From: Maribacter vaceletii
Lineage (GTDB): Bacteria > Bacteroidota > Bacteroidia > Flavobacteriales > Flavobacteriaceae
DNA: 64,000 nt
NCBI RefSeq assembly: GCF_003634105.1
Contig: NZ_RBIQ01000008.1
Location: forward strand, 1 to 64,000
Direction: 5' to 3'
The position numbers and the translations under genes were made by a program. The notes beneath the pieces are model-generated. The model was given only the letters and a program-made list of their open reading frames with translations. It did no database searches and was not told the DNA's origin. Positions 25,338 through 35,811 of the stretch are shown in pieces; the stretch's first letter is position 1; each line of letters opens with the position of its first letter.

Positions 25338-26168
25338 CTAGATAAAATTTATAGTTATAGTGTCTCTATAATCTAACCCTAATAGAGTAGAGGCTCCACC
25401 AACAGTATCTAAATTACTTTTATATATGGCAAGTTCTATATATTCTGAGGAATTAAACAAAGCCAATAAATCTCCTGGGCCTTTACGGCTAGCTTTGTCT
25501 ATACTAAAATCAATAATATCACTATATCTATTATGAATTTTTTTAATGATATTGTTTCTAGCATGTAATTCAAAATCTCTTCCGTTTCTATAAGAATCAA
25601 AAAGATGTTTTGGAATATTGCTAACTACATTTCCGTAATTATCAATATAAATAACATTTCCAATAATTTTATTTCCATTGTCAGAAACCATAGCAGAAAA
25701 TTCTTTTATTTCTTTAAGAGCTTCAAACGGTTTTCCTATGACCTCTAGCGTACCACCTCTTGCAATATGGCAAGCAACTTTTACAAATACATCTTTTACA
25801 GGGAAAGGACCTTTATTTGGATTTGGTATAGCAATCTTAACTATTTTTGTTGGTTTTTTATCTAAAGTTAATAAACCAATAACACCCGTATTAGCAGTAA
25901 TAAAATAATGCCCATCTATTAAAGCAACAATATGTTGGTTCTCTATGGTAGATTCCGAATCTATACCAATTATGTGTATAGTCCCTTTAGGAAAGCTTTT
26001 GTAAGAATTTTCTAAAACATACGAACACTGTTGTATATTAAAAGGTTCTATATGATGAGAGATGTCTACAATCTTAATATCATCCAATTCTTTATATATA
26101 GAACCTTTGAGAGCTCCAACATAAAAATCTTTAAGTCCAAAATCTGTAGTTAGTGTAATTATTGCCAT
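25338..26168 (-). CDS. SAM hydroxide adenosyltransferase (DUF62)
   Basis: 276 residues. The family signature ITLTTDFGLKDFYVGALKG is at the start, then DISHHIEPFNI, a central GPFPVKDVFVKVACHIA-type segment, and the C-terminal barrel with IDNYGNVVSNIP. Known members hydrolyse S-adenosylmethionine to adenosine and methionine. Physiological purpose is unclear. First gene of a two-gene unit, divergent from the PhoH-like gene. Confidence 0.9.
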   Translation of the reverse strand: MAIITLTTDFGLKDFYVGALKGSIYKELDDIKIVDISHHIEPFNIQQCSYVLENSYKSFPKGTIHIIGIDSESTIENQHIVALIDGHYFITANTGVIGLLTLDKKPTKIVKIAIPNPNKGPFPVKDVFVKVACHIARGGTLEVIGKPFEALKEIKEFSAMVSDNGNKIIGNVIYIDNYGNVVSNIPKHLFDSYRNGRDFELHARNNIIKKIHNRYSDIIDFSIDKASRKGPGDLLALFNSSEYIELAIYKSNLDTVGGASTLLGLDYRDTITINFI

Positions 26169-26295
26169 ACAGCAATGTTGATATGTTTTTGGTTATGCAA
26201 ACTGAAAAATTACTTAAGTTTGTTAAACAAAATTAAACAAAATTAACGGAGCATTTTAATATTTTTATACCATAACTTAAAAACTGTAAAATTTT

Positions 26296-27249
26296 TTGAA
26301 CGAACTTATTTTAGAGATCACGGAGATTAGTCCTAGAGAGTTTTTTGGACAAGGAAACGAGAAAATTAACCTTATTAAGAAGTATTTTCCAAAGCTGAAA
26401 ATAGTAGCAAGAGGAAGTAAGATTAAGGTTTATGGTGATGAAGAACTTTTAGAAGAGTTCGAAAAGCGTTTTGATATGCTTACAGCGCACTTTGCTAAGT
26501 ATAATAAATTAGATGAAAATGCTATAGAAAGGGTTTTAACAAGTAGTGATGAGGATGAGTACACTTCCTCTGCCAATAGTGGAGAAACCTTAGTACATGG
26601 CGTTAGTGGTAGATTAATAAAAGCACAAACGGCCAATCAAAGAAAATTAGTAGATGCTGCTAGAAAAAATGATATGGTTTTTGCAATTGGACCTGCAGGA
26701 ACAGGAAAAACCTATACAGGGGTGGCAATTGCTGTTAAAGCACTTAAAGAAAAACAAGTAAAACGTATTATTTTAACAAGACCAGCAGTAGAAGCAGGGG
26801 AAAATTTAGGTTTTTTACCTGGAGATTTAAAAGAAAAATTGGATCCGTATATGCAGCCTTTATATGATGCACTACGAGATATGATTCCCGCAGAAAAATT
26901 AGTACATTTTATAGAAAACGGTACCATACAAATTGCACCAATGGCATTTATGAGAGGTAGAACTTTAGATAATGCTTTTGTTATTTTAGATGAAGCACAG
27001 AACACTACCCATGCCCAAATGAAGATGTTTTTAACACGTATGGGTAAAAATGCAAAGTTTTTATTAACAGGGGATCCAGGACAAATAGATTTGCCAAGAA
27101 GAACTATATCTGGTTTAAAAGAAGCTATTTTAGTGCTTAAAGATGTGGAAGGCATAGAGATAATTCATTTAGATGATAAAGATGTAATTAGACATAAATT
27201 AGTTAAAAAAGTAATTTCAGCATACAAGAGTATAGAACATCAGAATTAA
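26296..27249 (+). CDS. PhoH-like ATPase
   Basis: 317 residues from a TTG start ([13 protein letters not shown]). An N-terminal KH-like/PhoH-N part (1-100) precedes the ATPase core, with Walker A GPAGTGKT (K138), [17 protein letters not shown], and Walker [10 protein letters not shown]. It is an RNA-linked ATPase/helicase-like protein, in many bacteria encoded near ybeY; here purC follows 8 bp later, so the two are co-transcribed. Confidence 0.93.
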   Translation: MNELILEITEISPREFFGQGNEKINLIKKYFPKLKIVARGSKIKVYGDEELLEEFEKRFDMLTAHFAKYNKLDENAIERVLTSSDEDEYTSSANSGETLVHGVSGRLIKAQTANQRKLVDAARKNDMVFAIGPAGTGKTYTGVAIAVKALKEKQVKRIILTRPAVEAGENLGFLPGDLKEKLDPYMQPLYDALRDMIPAEKLVHFIENGTIQIAPMAFMRGRTLDNAFVILDEAQNTTHAQMKMFLTRMGKNAKFLLTGDPGQIDLPRRTISGLKEAILVLKDVEGIEIIHLDDKDVIRHKLVKKVISAYKSIEHQN

Positions 27250-27257
27250 TAAAGAAT

Positions 27258-28211
27258 ATGAGTAATACAATTATAGATACCAATTTTAATTTTCCAGAGC
27301 AACAAAGCGTTTATAAAGGAAAAGTTAGAGAGGTATATAAATTAAAGAATGATGTTTTAGTAATGGTGGCTACAGACCGCCTTTCTGCTTTTGATGTAGT
27401 AATGCCAAAAGGAATACCTTATAAAGGCCAAATACTAAACCAAATTGCCACTAAAATGATGGCAGATACTGCCGATATTGTTCCTAATTGGCTAACAGCA
27501 ACACCAGATCCTAATGTAGCGGTAGGAGAAGCTTGTGCCCCTTTTAAGGTAGAAATGGTAATTCGTGGTTATATGTCTGGCCATGCAGCAAGAGAATATA
27601 AAGCAGGTAAAAGAATGCTTTGTGGTGTTTCTATGCCAGAAGGGATGAAAGAAAACGATAAGTTTCCTTCTCCAATTATTACTCCTGCTACCAAAGCAGA
27701 AATGGGAGACCATGATGAAGATATTTCTAGAGAAGATATTCTTAAAAAGGGTATAGTTTCAGAAAAAGATTATGTGGTGTTAGAAAAATATACCAATGCA
27801 TTATTCCAAAGAGGCACAGAAATAGCAGCAAAAAGAGGTTTAATTCTAGTAGATACTAAATATGAATTTGGTAAAACTGCTTCTGGAGAAATTGTTTTAA
27901 TTGATGAAATACATACGCCAGATTCTTCTAGATATTTTTATGCAGATGGTTATGAAGAAAGACAAGAAAAAGGTGAAGCTCAGAAACAGCTTTCTAAAGA
28001 GTTTGTAAGACAATGGTTAATAAGTAATAACTTTCAAGGATTAGAGGGACAAACAGTTCCAGAAATGACCGATGAATATATTACCTCTGTTTCTGATAGA
28101 TATATTGAGCTTTATGAAAATATTACAGGAGAAAACTTTGTAAAAGCAGATATATCTGATATTCAAGAGCGTATCAATAGTAATGTTTTAGAGTACTTAA
28201 AAATTATTTAA
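27258..28211 (+). CDS. purC: SAICAR synthetase (purine biosynthesis)
   Basis: 317 residues of the longer eukaryote-like/Bacteroidetes PurC form. Motifs are [42 protein letters not shown] and [11 protein letters not shown]. It condenses CAIR with aspartate using ATP. Probably co-transcribed with the PhoH gene. Its last 8 bases overlap the end of the convergent exonuclease gene. Confidence 0.96.
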   Translation: MSNTIIDTNFNFPEQQSVYKGKVREVYKLKNDVLVMVATDRLSAFDVVMPKGIPYKGQILNQIATKMMADTADIVPNWLTATPDPNVAVGEACAPFKVEMVIRGYMSGHAAREYKAGKRMLCGVSMPEGMKENDKFPSPIITPATKAEMGDHDEDISREDILKKGIVSEKDYVVLEKYTNALFQRGTEIAAKRGLILVDTKYEFGKTASGEIVLIDEIHTPDSSRYFYADGYEERQEKGEAQKQLSKEFVRQWLISNNFQGLEGQTVPEMTDEYITSVSDRYIELYENITGENFVKADISDIQERINSNVLEYLKII

Positions 28212-28812
28212 GCAAATACCTTAAAGTAACTTCTTTCTTTTGTTTAAGTAAAGTTAGTATTTTTAAAAAAGCAATGGCAGTAATAAAAGCATCTCCTAAA
28301 GCGGTATGACGATCCTCTTTAGAGATGCTAAACTTTTCTGCAAGTTCATCTAAGGAATATTGCTCTTTTTTTAGTAACAAGTTTGATTTTAAAAGTGTTT
28401 TTTTATAAAGGCGAGAAGTATCTATATACTCATTTTTTAGTTCAGGTAACCCCTGTCTTTCTAAGGCATGGTTAAGCATTTGAATATCAAACATGGCATG
28501 GTGTGCTATAATTACCGCATCTCCTAGGTAATCTAAAAATTGTAATAAAGCTTCTTTTTCCTCTATAAGTGACTTTTTAGAGTTTTTTAAAATACCATGA
28601 ATTTTGGCAGTTTCTTTATTGTAAATATTTTGGTTAACGTACACTTCAAAAGTATTACGTACTGCAATTACATTATTTTCTATAGATAAAGCTCCAATAC
28701 AAAGAATACGATCTTTATAAAAACTAAAACCTGTAGTTTCTGTATCTAAAACAACAAAACGTATTTTGTCTATAGATTTTTGAGGTGTATTTTTATTTTT
28801 GTTAAACCACAT
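28204..28812 (-). CDS. DEDDh 3'-5' exonuclease (DNA polymerase III epsilon-like)
   Basis: 202 residues. Exo I motif [10 protein letters not shown] (D23, E25), Exo II region [13 protein letters not shown], Exo [12 protein letters not shown] with the His and Asp of the DEDDh class. No extra domains. It starts within the stop of the upstream cNMP/CBS gene (TAATG overlap), so translation is coupled. This pairing is common in Bacteroidetes. Whether it proofreads for the replicase or acts alone is not clear from sequence. Confidence 0.88.
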   Translation of the reverse strand: MWFNKNKNTPQKSIDKIRFVVLDTETTGFSFYKDRILCIGALSIENNVIAVRNTFEVYVNQNIYNKETAKIHGILKNSKKSLIEEKEALLQFLDYLGDAVIIAHHAMFDIQMLNHALERQGLPELKNEYIDTSRLYKKTLLKSNLLLKKEQYSLDELAEKFSISKEDRHTALGDAFITAIAFLKILTLLKQKKEVTLRYLLK

Positions 28813-30746
28813 TACCCTAATAAATTTGCAACATTATAACGTATAGAAATTAACTCCTGTATTTCCTTTACTGTTTTAAAAGTTCGTTTTAATTTAATTT
28901 TTTCCTCTTTGCTTAACTTATCTAAAGCAATATACCTGCCAGAATCTCTGTGTAATAAACCTTGTTTGGTTCTAAATTTTAGTAATGCTTTGGTAGCATA
29001 GGAACATGCTAAATATATTTCTGAATTGTTAGGTTCTAGTTCTGCTAACTTCTCATATCGTTCCCATGTATTACTTATAGATTTTACAGAATGGGATAAA
29101 ATTAATACTCTAGCGGCATCTACAAGAGGCATAAGAGCTCTAGATTTTATGTCAAAAAAATCTTTGTTTTGGCCATCTTGTTCTACTAAAAAAGACCTGA
29201 AAAAACCTGAGGGCGATGGGTTTTGTAAGGCACCTTTTGTTAGGTGTAATAAAAATAATGGGTATTTTTTAGTAGTAGTAAAAATATGTTCCGATAATTG
29301 ATCTACTAAATTTTTGTCCCCGTATGCTAAAGAATAATCAAAAAATATAGAAGACATAAGAACCTCATCTGGTCCAGGGTTAATGATCCAATGCGACACC
29401 ATATTTTTCCACTCTTGTAAACTTAAGCACCATTTAGGGTTAGAGGCCATCATTTCTGCAGGACAATATTCATATCCAATAGTGTTTAACCCTTTAGTAA
29501 CGTGCTTTGCTAGTTTTAAAAAATAATTTGTTGTTTTTGGTAATATATCTTCAGGAACATCTTCGAAAACTAAAAAATTATCTTGATCTGTGTGTAACAA
29601 TTGTTCACTACGTCCTTGGCTTCCTATTGCCATCCAAGCAAATTTACAAGGCAGTGGGGTAGGCATTTTTTCTAATGAAATTTCAATTACTTGTTTTGTA
29701 CATGCGTCATTGAGCTCCGATATAATTTTAGCGGTAAGCCCCATAGGAATATTTTCATCTAAATATCCTTGTAGAAGATTCATTATGCTTTTTCTTATGG
29801 CTTTTATTTGTTTATACTTAGTAGTTCTTTTTATCGCTTTTACTAATACAGCTGGGTTGTCTCCAAGAGATACCATAATATCATGCTTAGAAAGTATTCC
29901 TATGACCTTGGTATTAACGGTGCCATCTTCTGTTAAACAAATATGACTAATGTTACTTTTCATCATGGCCATTTGTGCCTGCGTAACCGTCATGTTTTTT
30001 GGATACGTAATTACGGGCGAGGACATAATTTTTGAAGCTGGTGTAGTTATAGGGTACTGTCCTGTAACTATTTTAGTTCTTAAATCTTTATCTGTAACAA
30101 TACCAATAGGCAAATCATCTTTAAGAATTACAATGGAACCTATTCTTTTTTTATTCATTAATTCGGCCAATTCGTTTACTGGCGTAGTTTCTAAACAACT
30201 AATTAGTTTTTTGGTATAAGTAACTGGTTGTAAGTCTAGAAGCTTAACTTCTGGGGTTATGTTTTCAGAATAATCAGAGCTGTATAAATTTCCTTTGTGT
30301 CTTTTAGAGTAGGGGTTAGCGGTATTCGACGCAAAACTTTCTAAAAGAAAATTTCCAACATTTTCGTTATTTTGAGCATAAGGTTTAAAAGCTGCAATAG
30401 GAATACCATAAATAATACTTTCTTCATGGGCTACAGCTTCTAATTTGTAATTTTCTTTTACCCATAAAGGACGTATTCCAAAAATATCTCCTTCATCACA
30501 AATATCTACTATTTCACTTTTAGTAGTATTTTTTTTACTTGCCTTATGAAGCGCTATAGCACCTTTATGAACCATATAAAAACTAGTATGTGGATCCTCT
30601 CCACTTGTAAATATAAAACTGTTTTTTTCTTGATAAAGGATACTAACTTGTTCTGACAGTGTTAGTAACTCTTTTTTTTGTAATAAATTAAAGGGAGGAT
30701 AGTTCTTAAGAAAATCTGCTACGCGTTCAGAAATAGTGTTTTTCAT
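28812..30746 (-). CDS. cNMP-binding, CBS-pair, DUF294 nucleotidyltransferase-like protein
   Basis: 644 residues. Order: cyclic-nucleotide-binding-like domain (about 15-135, ending with IPIAAFKPY), two CBS motifs (about 175-300, GIVTDKDLRTKIV and KVIGILSKHDIMV), DUF294 nucleotidyltransferase-like domain with GSQGRSEQLLHTDQDN, and its C-terminal helical partner. A cytoplasmic regulator likely sensing nucleotides; the modified target is unknown. Coupled to the exonuclease gene downstream. Confidence 0.9.
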   Translation of the reverse strand: MKNTISERVADFLKNYPPFNLLQKKELLTLSEQVSILYQEKNSFIFTSGEDPHTSFYMVHKGAIALHKASKKNTTKSEIVDICDEGDIFGIRPLWVKENYKLEAVAHEESIIYGIPIAAFKPYAQNNENVGNFLLESFASNTANPYSKRHKGNLYSSDYSENITPEVKLLDLQPVTYTKKLISCLETTPVNELAELMNKKRIGSIVILKDDLPIGIVTDKDLRTKIVTGQYPITTPASKIMSSPVITYPKNMTVTQAQMAMMKSNISHICLTEDGTVNTKVIGILSKHDIMVSLGDNPAVLVKAIKRTTKYKQIKAIRKSIMNLLQGYLDENIPMGLTAKIISELNDACTKQVIEISLEKMPTPLPCKFAWMAIGSQGRSEQLLHTDQDNFLVFEDVPEDILPKTTNYFLKLAKHVTKGLNTIGYEYCPAEMMASNPKWCLSLQEWKNMVSHWIINPGPDEVLMSSIFFDYSLAYGDKNLVDQLSEHIFTTTKKYPLFLLHLTKGALQNPSPSGFFRSFLVEQDGQNKDFFDIKSRALMPLVDAARVLILSHSVKSISNTWERYEKLAELEPNNSEIYLACSYATKALLKFRTKQGLLHRDSGRYIALDKLSKEEKIKLKRTFKTVKEIQELISIRYNVANLLG

Positions 30747-31084
30747 AAAATTAAAGTAATACTATCAGAGAAAAATAAAAAAGAAAAGAGAATAAAATTG
30801 TGAAAATTATTAAAGAATTAAAAAAGGAGCAATTACCATTTGTGAAAAAAATTACCTAAATACGAACCTATTGTAATCTATTCTGTTTCAAATTTTGATT
30901 AAAAATTCTGTTTTATGTCAAAATAGGATAGTAATAAGCTAAAATCCATTCTTTTTTCTTTTTAAAGACCTTCTATTTTTGGTAAGATAACTCAACAATA
31001 CATAGAATTATTCTAGCCTACATTACATTAACGCCTATAGGCTTCTTTTAATTCTATAGCAGTAACCAACTTAAAACTTAATTT
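30747..31084. other. Divergent intergenic region
   Basis: About 340 bp between the cNMP/CBS gene and the beta-galactosidase. No ORF. A rightward TATTTTTG box (30974-30981) could be the beta-galactosidase promoter, with a leader of about 95 nt; no well-placed -33 element is seen. Confidence 0.45.
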
Positions 31085-33574
31085 ATGAAAAAAATTATTT
31101 GCTTTTTACTTGTATTTATTTCTGTATATGTAAAAGCACAAGAAACAGAATTTTTAACAAATTGGAAATTTTCAAATTATGATTTTGGAAATGCAGAAGC
31201 TTTAGATTTTAATGATGAAGATTGGGAAAATGTTACTGTTCCACATGATTGGGCAGTAAAAGAAGATTTTAATTTTTCCCATGATGTGCAATTAACAATG
31301 GTAGTACAAGATGGAGAAACAAAACCAAAATATAGAACAGGAAGAACTGGGGCGTTACCATATGTAGGTGTTGGTTGGTATAGAACTAATTATACAATTA
31401 ATAAAAAAGACTTAGAAGAAAAAGTACAATTGCTTTTTGATGGAGCAATGAGTAATGCAAAAGTATATGTTAATGGTAAGTACGTTGGGCAAAGACCCTT
31501 TGGTTATATATCTTTCTATTTTGATATTACTAAATTCTTAAAACCTGGAAATAATACTATAGCAGTAAGACTAGAGAATTTTAATAGTCAGTCTCGCTGG
31601 TACCCTGGGGCTGGTTTATATAGGAAAGTTTCAATTTTAAAAACAAATAAGACTCATGTAAAAACTTGGGGAACTTTTATAACTACTCCAGAAATTACAA
31701 AGAAAAAAGCTAGAGTTCATTTAGAAGTAGAGGTTTTAGGAACTGGTACATGTACTATAGTTAATGAAATTATGGCACCGGACGGAAGTATCCTAACTTC
31801 AAAAGAAAAAGAAGTTAGTTTAAAAGGCGAAGGAAAACTTTCTGAAGATTTTATAGTTAGTAAACCTAAAATATGGGATATAAAAACTCCAAATCTATAT
31901 AAGCTAAAAACTACTATTTTAAAAGATAACAAAGAGTTAAGTAGTTATGTTTCTACTTTTGGAATAAGAACCATACATTTTAATTTAGATGGTTTTTATT
32001 TAAACAATAAAAAAGTTAGATTTAAAGGGGTTAATATGCATCATGATTTTGGTCCTGTAGGAGCGGCTTTTCATAAGGAATTGTTTGTTCGCCAAATGGT
32101 TAAGATGCAAGAAATGGGAGTAAATTCTATTCGTTTTTCTCATAACCCACCAGCTCCAGAAGCATTAGATGTATGCGATTCATTAGGAATTTTAGCAATA
32201 GATGAAGCTTTTGACGAATGGAAAAAAGGTAAAGTTCTTAATGGTTATTCTAAACATTTTGATTTATGGGCTAAAAAAGATTTAACCGATATGATTTTAA
32301 GAGACCGTAACCACCCAAGTATAATAATGTGGAGTATTGGTAACGAAATTATGGAACAATATACACCAGGAGCAGAAGTTTGCAAATATCTAAATGATAT
32401 TGTCAAAGCTATAGATACAACAAGGCCAACTACAGCAGGTTTTAATTATGTAGAAGGAAGTATTAAAAATGGTTTAGCAACAACAGTAGATATAGCAGGA
32501 TTTAATTACAAACCAGGAATTTACCATAAAATAAGAGAAGAAAATCCAAATTTAAAATTTTATGCAAGCGAAACTGGGGGAGCTTTAAGCACAAGAAATT
32601 CTTATAAATTTCCGGTTGAGTTTGATACGGTTCATAATAAAAGAGGTGCATCTACAAATATTAAAATTTATAAAGATGGGCAGCCTGGTAATTATGAAAA
32701 CACAAACGTTCCTTGGGGGTATCCGTCTTATAAAGAATTTGCAGCGCAAGAATATAATAAATTTGTTTACGGAGAATTTGTTTGGACAGGTTATGATTAT
32801 TTAGGAGAGCCCTCCCCATACCATGATGCTAGATCTAGAAGCTCTTATTTTGCTCCTGTAGATATGGTTGGTTTAGAAAAAGATAAATTCTATTTATATA
32901 AAAGTCAATGGAATACAGAAGAAGATGTGTTGCATTTTTATCCGCATTGGACACTTCCAGAAAGTATTGGAAAAAAAATACCTGTAGTTTGTTATACAAC
33001 CTATGACAAAGCAGAATTGTTTGTTAATGGTAAAAGCTACGGAGTAAAAACCAAGCAAAAACCAGAAGTGCCAGAATTTTTAGCAAATAGTATTAAAAAA
33101 GAAACTTCTGGTGGAGCAACAATGTCACAATTAAAGGCTTATGGGATAGTATGGGAGTCTGTTATTTATGAGCCTGGAGAAGTTAAGGTTGTCGCTTATA
33201 ATAAAAAAGGAAAAAAAGTGGCAGAGGTTGTTAAAGAGACTTCGGGAGAGCCATATGATATAAAGATAGAAGAGGAGCAAAAAAGTATAAAAGAAGGAGA
33301 AGTTGCTGTTTATATTGTTTCTGTGGTAGATAAAAAGGGTAATATTTGTTATACTTATAATAAGAATATGAAAATAAAAGTTAGTGGAGCTGCTAAATTT
33401 TTAGCCTCTGGTAATGGTGATCCAACAAATCTTCAAAACTTATCTAAACCAGAAAGAAAACTATTTAATGGGCAAGCAGTTATTTATGTTAAATCTATTT
33501 CTAAAGGAAAAGTTACTATTAAAACTAACTCAGGAGAATTACATGGGTCTAGTGATTTGTTGATAGTGAGGTAA
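31085..33574 (+). CDS. Secreted glycoside hydrolase family 2 beta-galactosidase-like enzyme
   Basis: 829 residues with signal peptide (CFLLVFISVYVKAQ). Order: sugar-binding domain (about 20-185), immunoglobulin-like GH2 domain, TIM barrel with general acid/base E421 in WSIGNEIME and nucleophile E496 in YASETGG, then DUF4982 (from about 610, WTLPESIGKKIPV), and a C-terminal Ig-like domain. This layout is common in Bacteroidetes exo-acting beta-galactosidases on plant or algal glycans. It stands alone, not in a SusC/D locus. The substrate is inferred from family only; beta-glucuronidase or related activity cannot be excluded. Confidence 0.88.
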   Translation: MKKIICFLLVFISVYVKAQETEFLTNWKFSNYDFGNAEALDFNDEDWENVTVPHDWAVKEDFNFSHDVQLTMVVQDGETKPKYRTGRTGALPYVGVGWYRTNYTINKKDLEEKVQLLFDGAMSNAKVYVNGKYVGQRPFGYISFYFDITKFLKPGNNTIAVRLENFNSQSRWYPGAGLYRKVSILKTNKTHVKTWGTFITTPEITKKKARVHLEVEVLGTGTCTIVNEIMAPDGSILTSKEKEVSLKGEGKLSEDFIVSKPKIWDIKTPNLYKLKTTILKDNKELSSYVSTFGIRTIHFNLDGFYLNNKKVRFKGVNMHHDFGPVGAAFHKELFVRQMVKMQEMGVNSIRFSHNPPAPEALDVCDSLGILAIDEAFDEWKKGKVLNGYSKHFDLWAKKDLTDMILRDRNHPSIIMWSIGNEIMEQYTPGAEVCKYLNDIVKAIDTTRPTTAGFNYVEGSIKNGLATTVDIAGFNYKPGIYHKIREENPNLKFYASETGGALSTRNSYKFPVEFDTVHNKRGASTNIKIYKDGQPGNYENTNVPWGYPSYKEFAAQEYNKFVYGEFVWTGYDYLGEPSPYHDARSRSSYFAPVDMVGLEKDKFYLYKSQWNTEEDVLHFYPHWTLPESIGKKIPVVCYTTYDKAELFVNGKSYGVKTKQKPEVPEFLANSIKKETSGGATMSQLKAYGIVWESVIYEPGEVKVVAYNKKGKKVAEVVKETSGEPYDIKIEEEQKSIKEGEVAVYIVSVVDKKGNICYTYNKNMKIKVSGAAKFLASGNGDPTNLQNLSKPERKLFNGQAVIYVKSISKGKVTIKTNSGELHGSSDLLIVR

Positions 33575-33594
33575 TTAAACAAGAAAAACGAAAT

Positions 33595-33627
33595 AAAAAA
33601 ACCCAAGATTAGAATCTTGGGTTTTTT
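33595..33627. terminator. Bidirectional terminator
   Basis: AAAACCCAAGATT pairs with AATCTTGGGTTTT around AGA. It follows the beta-galactosidase and precedes the convergent tRNA gene's 3' end. Confidence 0.9.
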
Positions 33628-33637
33628 GTTTTTATAG

Positions 33638-33711
33638 TAGCGAGAACGAGAGTTGAACTCGTGACCTCCGGGTTATGAATCCGACGCTCTAACCAACTGA
33701 GCTACCTCGCC
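33638..33711 (-). tRNA. tRNA-Met (anticodon CAT)
   Basis: 74 nt on the minus strand. Acceptor arm GGCGAGG with TCTCGCT, D-arm GCTCAGTTGGTTAGAGC, anticodon loop TTCATAA (CAT at the centre), T-arm ACGAGTTCAACTCTCGT, discriminator A. CCA is not encoded. The D-arm and the G1-T72 wobble rather than a C1-A72 mismatch favour an elongator Met tRNA. A lysidine-modified tRNA-Ile2 is not excluded from sequence alone. Confidence 0.92.
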
Positions 33712-33846
33712 AGGTTTTTTTAACGGCTGCAAATATATAGTTTAATTTTAATACCTTCAACTATAGTTGCAAAAAAAAATATTCTTCCTGTTTTATTTTT
33801 TTATCATTTATAAATATATATATTGGGCTATATTAAATTGTATAGA

Positions 33847-34230
33847 ATGAGTGATAAAATAAAATATGAAATAGAATTTGTAATACAATCCTCACCACAA
33901 CTATTATATCAATATTTGTCTACACCTTCTGGTTTATCAGAGTGGTTTGCAGATAATGTAAATTCTAGAGGAGAGTTGTTTGAGTTTATTTGGGATGGCG
34001 CAGAAGAAGAAGCAAAATTATTAAAAAAGAAAAATGATGATTTTGTTAGGTTTGCTTGGGTAGATAATGAAGATGATAGTTTCTTTGAGCTTAAAATAAT
34101 TGTAGACGAAATAACAAAGGATGTTTCTTTATTTATTACAGATTTTGCAGAGGAAGATGAGTTAGATGAAGCAAAAATGTTATGGGAAAATCAAGTTTCA
34201 GATTTAAAGAGTATTTTAGGGTCTAAATAA
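33847..34230 (+). CDS. START-like / SRPBCC domain protein
   Basis: 127 residues from ATG 33847. A TTG 24 bp upstream is in frame, but relatives begin MSDKIK. The pattern SSPQLLYQYLSTPSGLSEWF and ADNVNSRGELFEFIWDG is typical of flavobacterial START-like proteins related to AHSA1. Acidic, cytoplasmic, function unknown. The aminotransferase gene follows 53 bp later on the same strand. Confidence 0.88.
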   Translation: MSDKIKYEIEFVIQSSPQLLYQYLSTPSGLSEWFADNVNSRGELFEFIWDGAEEEAKLLKKKNDDFVRFAWVDNEDDSFFELKIIVDEITKDVSLFITDFAEEDELDEAKMLWENQVSDLKSILGSK

Positions 34231-34283
34231 TCTTTTCTAATAATAATAGTATCTTTGGCCTTAATTTATTTAAGGCTTTTTTT

Positions 34284-35141
34284 ATGGTTAATTTTAATGG
34301 TGAAATTATTGAAGATGACGTTCTTTTTCTTAATCAAGAAAACAGGGGACTTAGATATGGCGATGCTCTTTTTGAAACCATTCGCTTAGTAAATGATGAG
34401 GTACTTTTGTGGGAAGAACATTATTTAAGATTAATGGCTTCTATGCGTATTATTCGTATGGAAATACCAATGGAATTTACCTTAGAGTATTTAGAAGAGC
34501 AAATAAAAAAGTTGGCTGTTCAGAATAAATGTAACAATCAGGCTAGAGTGCGATTAACAATTTATAGAAACTCTGGAGGGCTTTATTTGCCAAAAACAAA
34601 TATAGTATCATTTGTTATAGAAACAAGTCCTTTAGAAAGTCCTTACTATATTTTAAATACTGATAAATACGAAGTAGAGCTATTTAAAGATTTTTACATT
34701 AATGCAGATATGCTATCTAATTTAAAAACCAATAATAGGATTTTAAACGTAGTAGGAAGTGTTTTTGCAAAAGAGAATGATTATGATAATTGTTTAGTAA
34801 TAAACAACTCTAAAAACGTTGTAGAAGGCTTAAATGGCAATATTTTTCTTGTAAAAGGCAACGTTATTAAAACACCACCGTTACAGGATGGTTGTATAAA
34901 TGGTATAATTAGAAACCAACTTATAAGTGTTATTAAAAAAATAGAAGGATATACATTAGAGGAGGCCTCTATTTCTACTTTTGAACTTCAAAAAGCAGAG
35001 GAGCTATTTTTAACTAATTGTATACAAGGAATTAGACCTATAACTAACTATCGTAAAAAAGAATATACTACGGTAGTTTCCCAAGAGTTAATTGGTAAAC
35101 TAAATGCAGTTATTCGTTTACAAAAAAGAGATTTAGTTTAA
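34284..35141 (+). CDS. Class IV (branched-chain/D-amino acid/PabC-like) aminotransferase
   Basis: 285 residues, PLP fold type IV. Motifs are NRGLRYGDALFETIR near residue 20, SNLKTNNRILNVVGSVFAKE containing the likely PLP lysine, and NGNIFLVKGN with LFLTNCIQGIRPI toward the end. It could be a D-alanine or branched-chain aminotransferase or aminodeoxychorismate lyase (PabC); the sequence does not decide. Its end overlaps the convergent YqgE gene by 9 bp. Confidence 0.87.
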   Translation: MVNFNGEIIEDDVLFLNQENRGLRYGDALFETIRLVNDEVLLWEEHYLRLMASMRIIRMEIPMEFTLEYLEEQIKKLAVQNKCNNQARVRLTIYRNSGGLYLPKTNIVSFVIETSPLESPYYILNTDKYEVELFKDFYINADMLSNLKTNNRILNVVGSVFAKENDYDNCLVINNSKNVVEGLNGNIFLVKGNVIKTPPLQDGCINGIIRNQLISVIKKIEGYTLEEASISTFELQKAEELFLTNCIQGIRPITNYRKKEYTTVVSQELIGKLNAVIRLQKRDLV

Positions 35142-35693
35142 ACTTGGGTTTTCTGGAGCATTAGACCATATAAGATACTTGCCACCTAATTCTACCATTT
35201 TTTCTTTCCAAAATGCTCCAGCAGATTTTTGTATAATAGCGCTTTGGTACTTGTTTTTTATAACAATCCAAGATTTAGAAGTAAGTTCTTGGTCTAATTG
35301 AAGAGAGGACCAGCCTGAGTATCCTAGAAAAAAACGAATTTCGTTCTCCGTGATTAATTTTTTATTAATTAATTCTACAGCAATATCAAAATCTCCGCCC
35401 CAAAAAATTCCGTCAGAAATTTCAATACTATTCGTAATTAGGTGAGGAACTTTATGAATAAAGTATAAGTTGTCCTGTTCTACAGGTCCACCATTATATA
35501 CTTGAAAAGGAAACTTAATTTCTTTGACTAAATCATTTATAAAATAATCTAACGGTTTGTTTAGTATAAAACCAACAGAGCCTTCCTGATTATGTTCGGC
35601 TAATAAAACCACAGATCGGTTAAAAGAAACGTCTCCTGTTAAAGCAGGTTCTGCAATTAATAGTTTTCCTTTATTGGGTTTTATATCTATCAT
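35133..35693 (-). CDS. YqgE/AlgH family protein
   Basis: 186 residues. Motifs are KGKLLIAEPAL, FNRSVVLLAEHNQEGSVGFILNKPL, YNGGPVEQDNLYFIH and FLGYSGWSSLQLDQEL. A conserved single-domain protein of uncertain role. It precedes, in reading direction, the end of the convergent aminotransferase gene. Confidence 0.93.
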   Translation of the reverse strand: MIDIKPNKGKLLIAEPALTGDVSFNRSVVLLAEHNQEGSVGFILNKPLDYFINDLVKEIKFPFQVYNGGPVEQDNLYFIHKVPHLITNSIEISDGIFWGGDFDIAVELINKKLITENEIRFFLGYSGWSSLQLDQELTSKSWIVIKNKYQSAIIQKSAGAFWKEKMVELGGKYLIWSNAPENPSLN

Positions 35694-35756
35694 TATAACA
35701 TCCTTACATTATCTAAAATAAGGTATTTATAATAGATAACAAAAAACCTTTGCAAT

Positions 35757-35789
35757 AAAAAAAGCGTTTCTACGAGTAGAAACGCTTTT
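35757..35789. terminator. Rho-independent terminator for HU gene
   Basis: AAAAAGCGTTTCTAC pairs with GTAGAAACGCTTTT over a tight GA loop. It lies 23 bp past the HU stop codon. Confidence 0.88.
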
Positions 35790-35811
35790 CATATACTGTA
35801 TTTTATACAGA

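Noticed and set aside
26228-26245. Two CAAAATTA boxes as minus-strand -7 elements for the SAM-transferase gene.
   Set aside because: They match TAnnTTTG, but such hits are expected often in this AT-rich DNA and no -33 element is correctly spaced.
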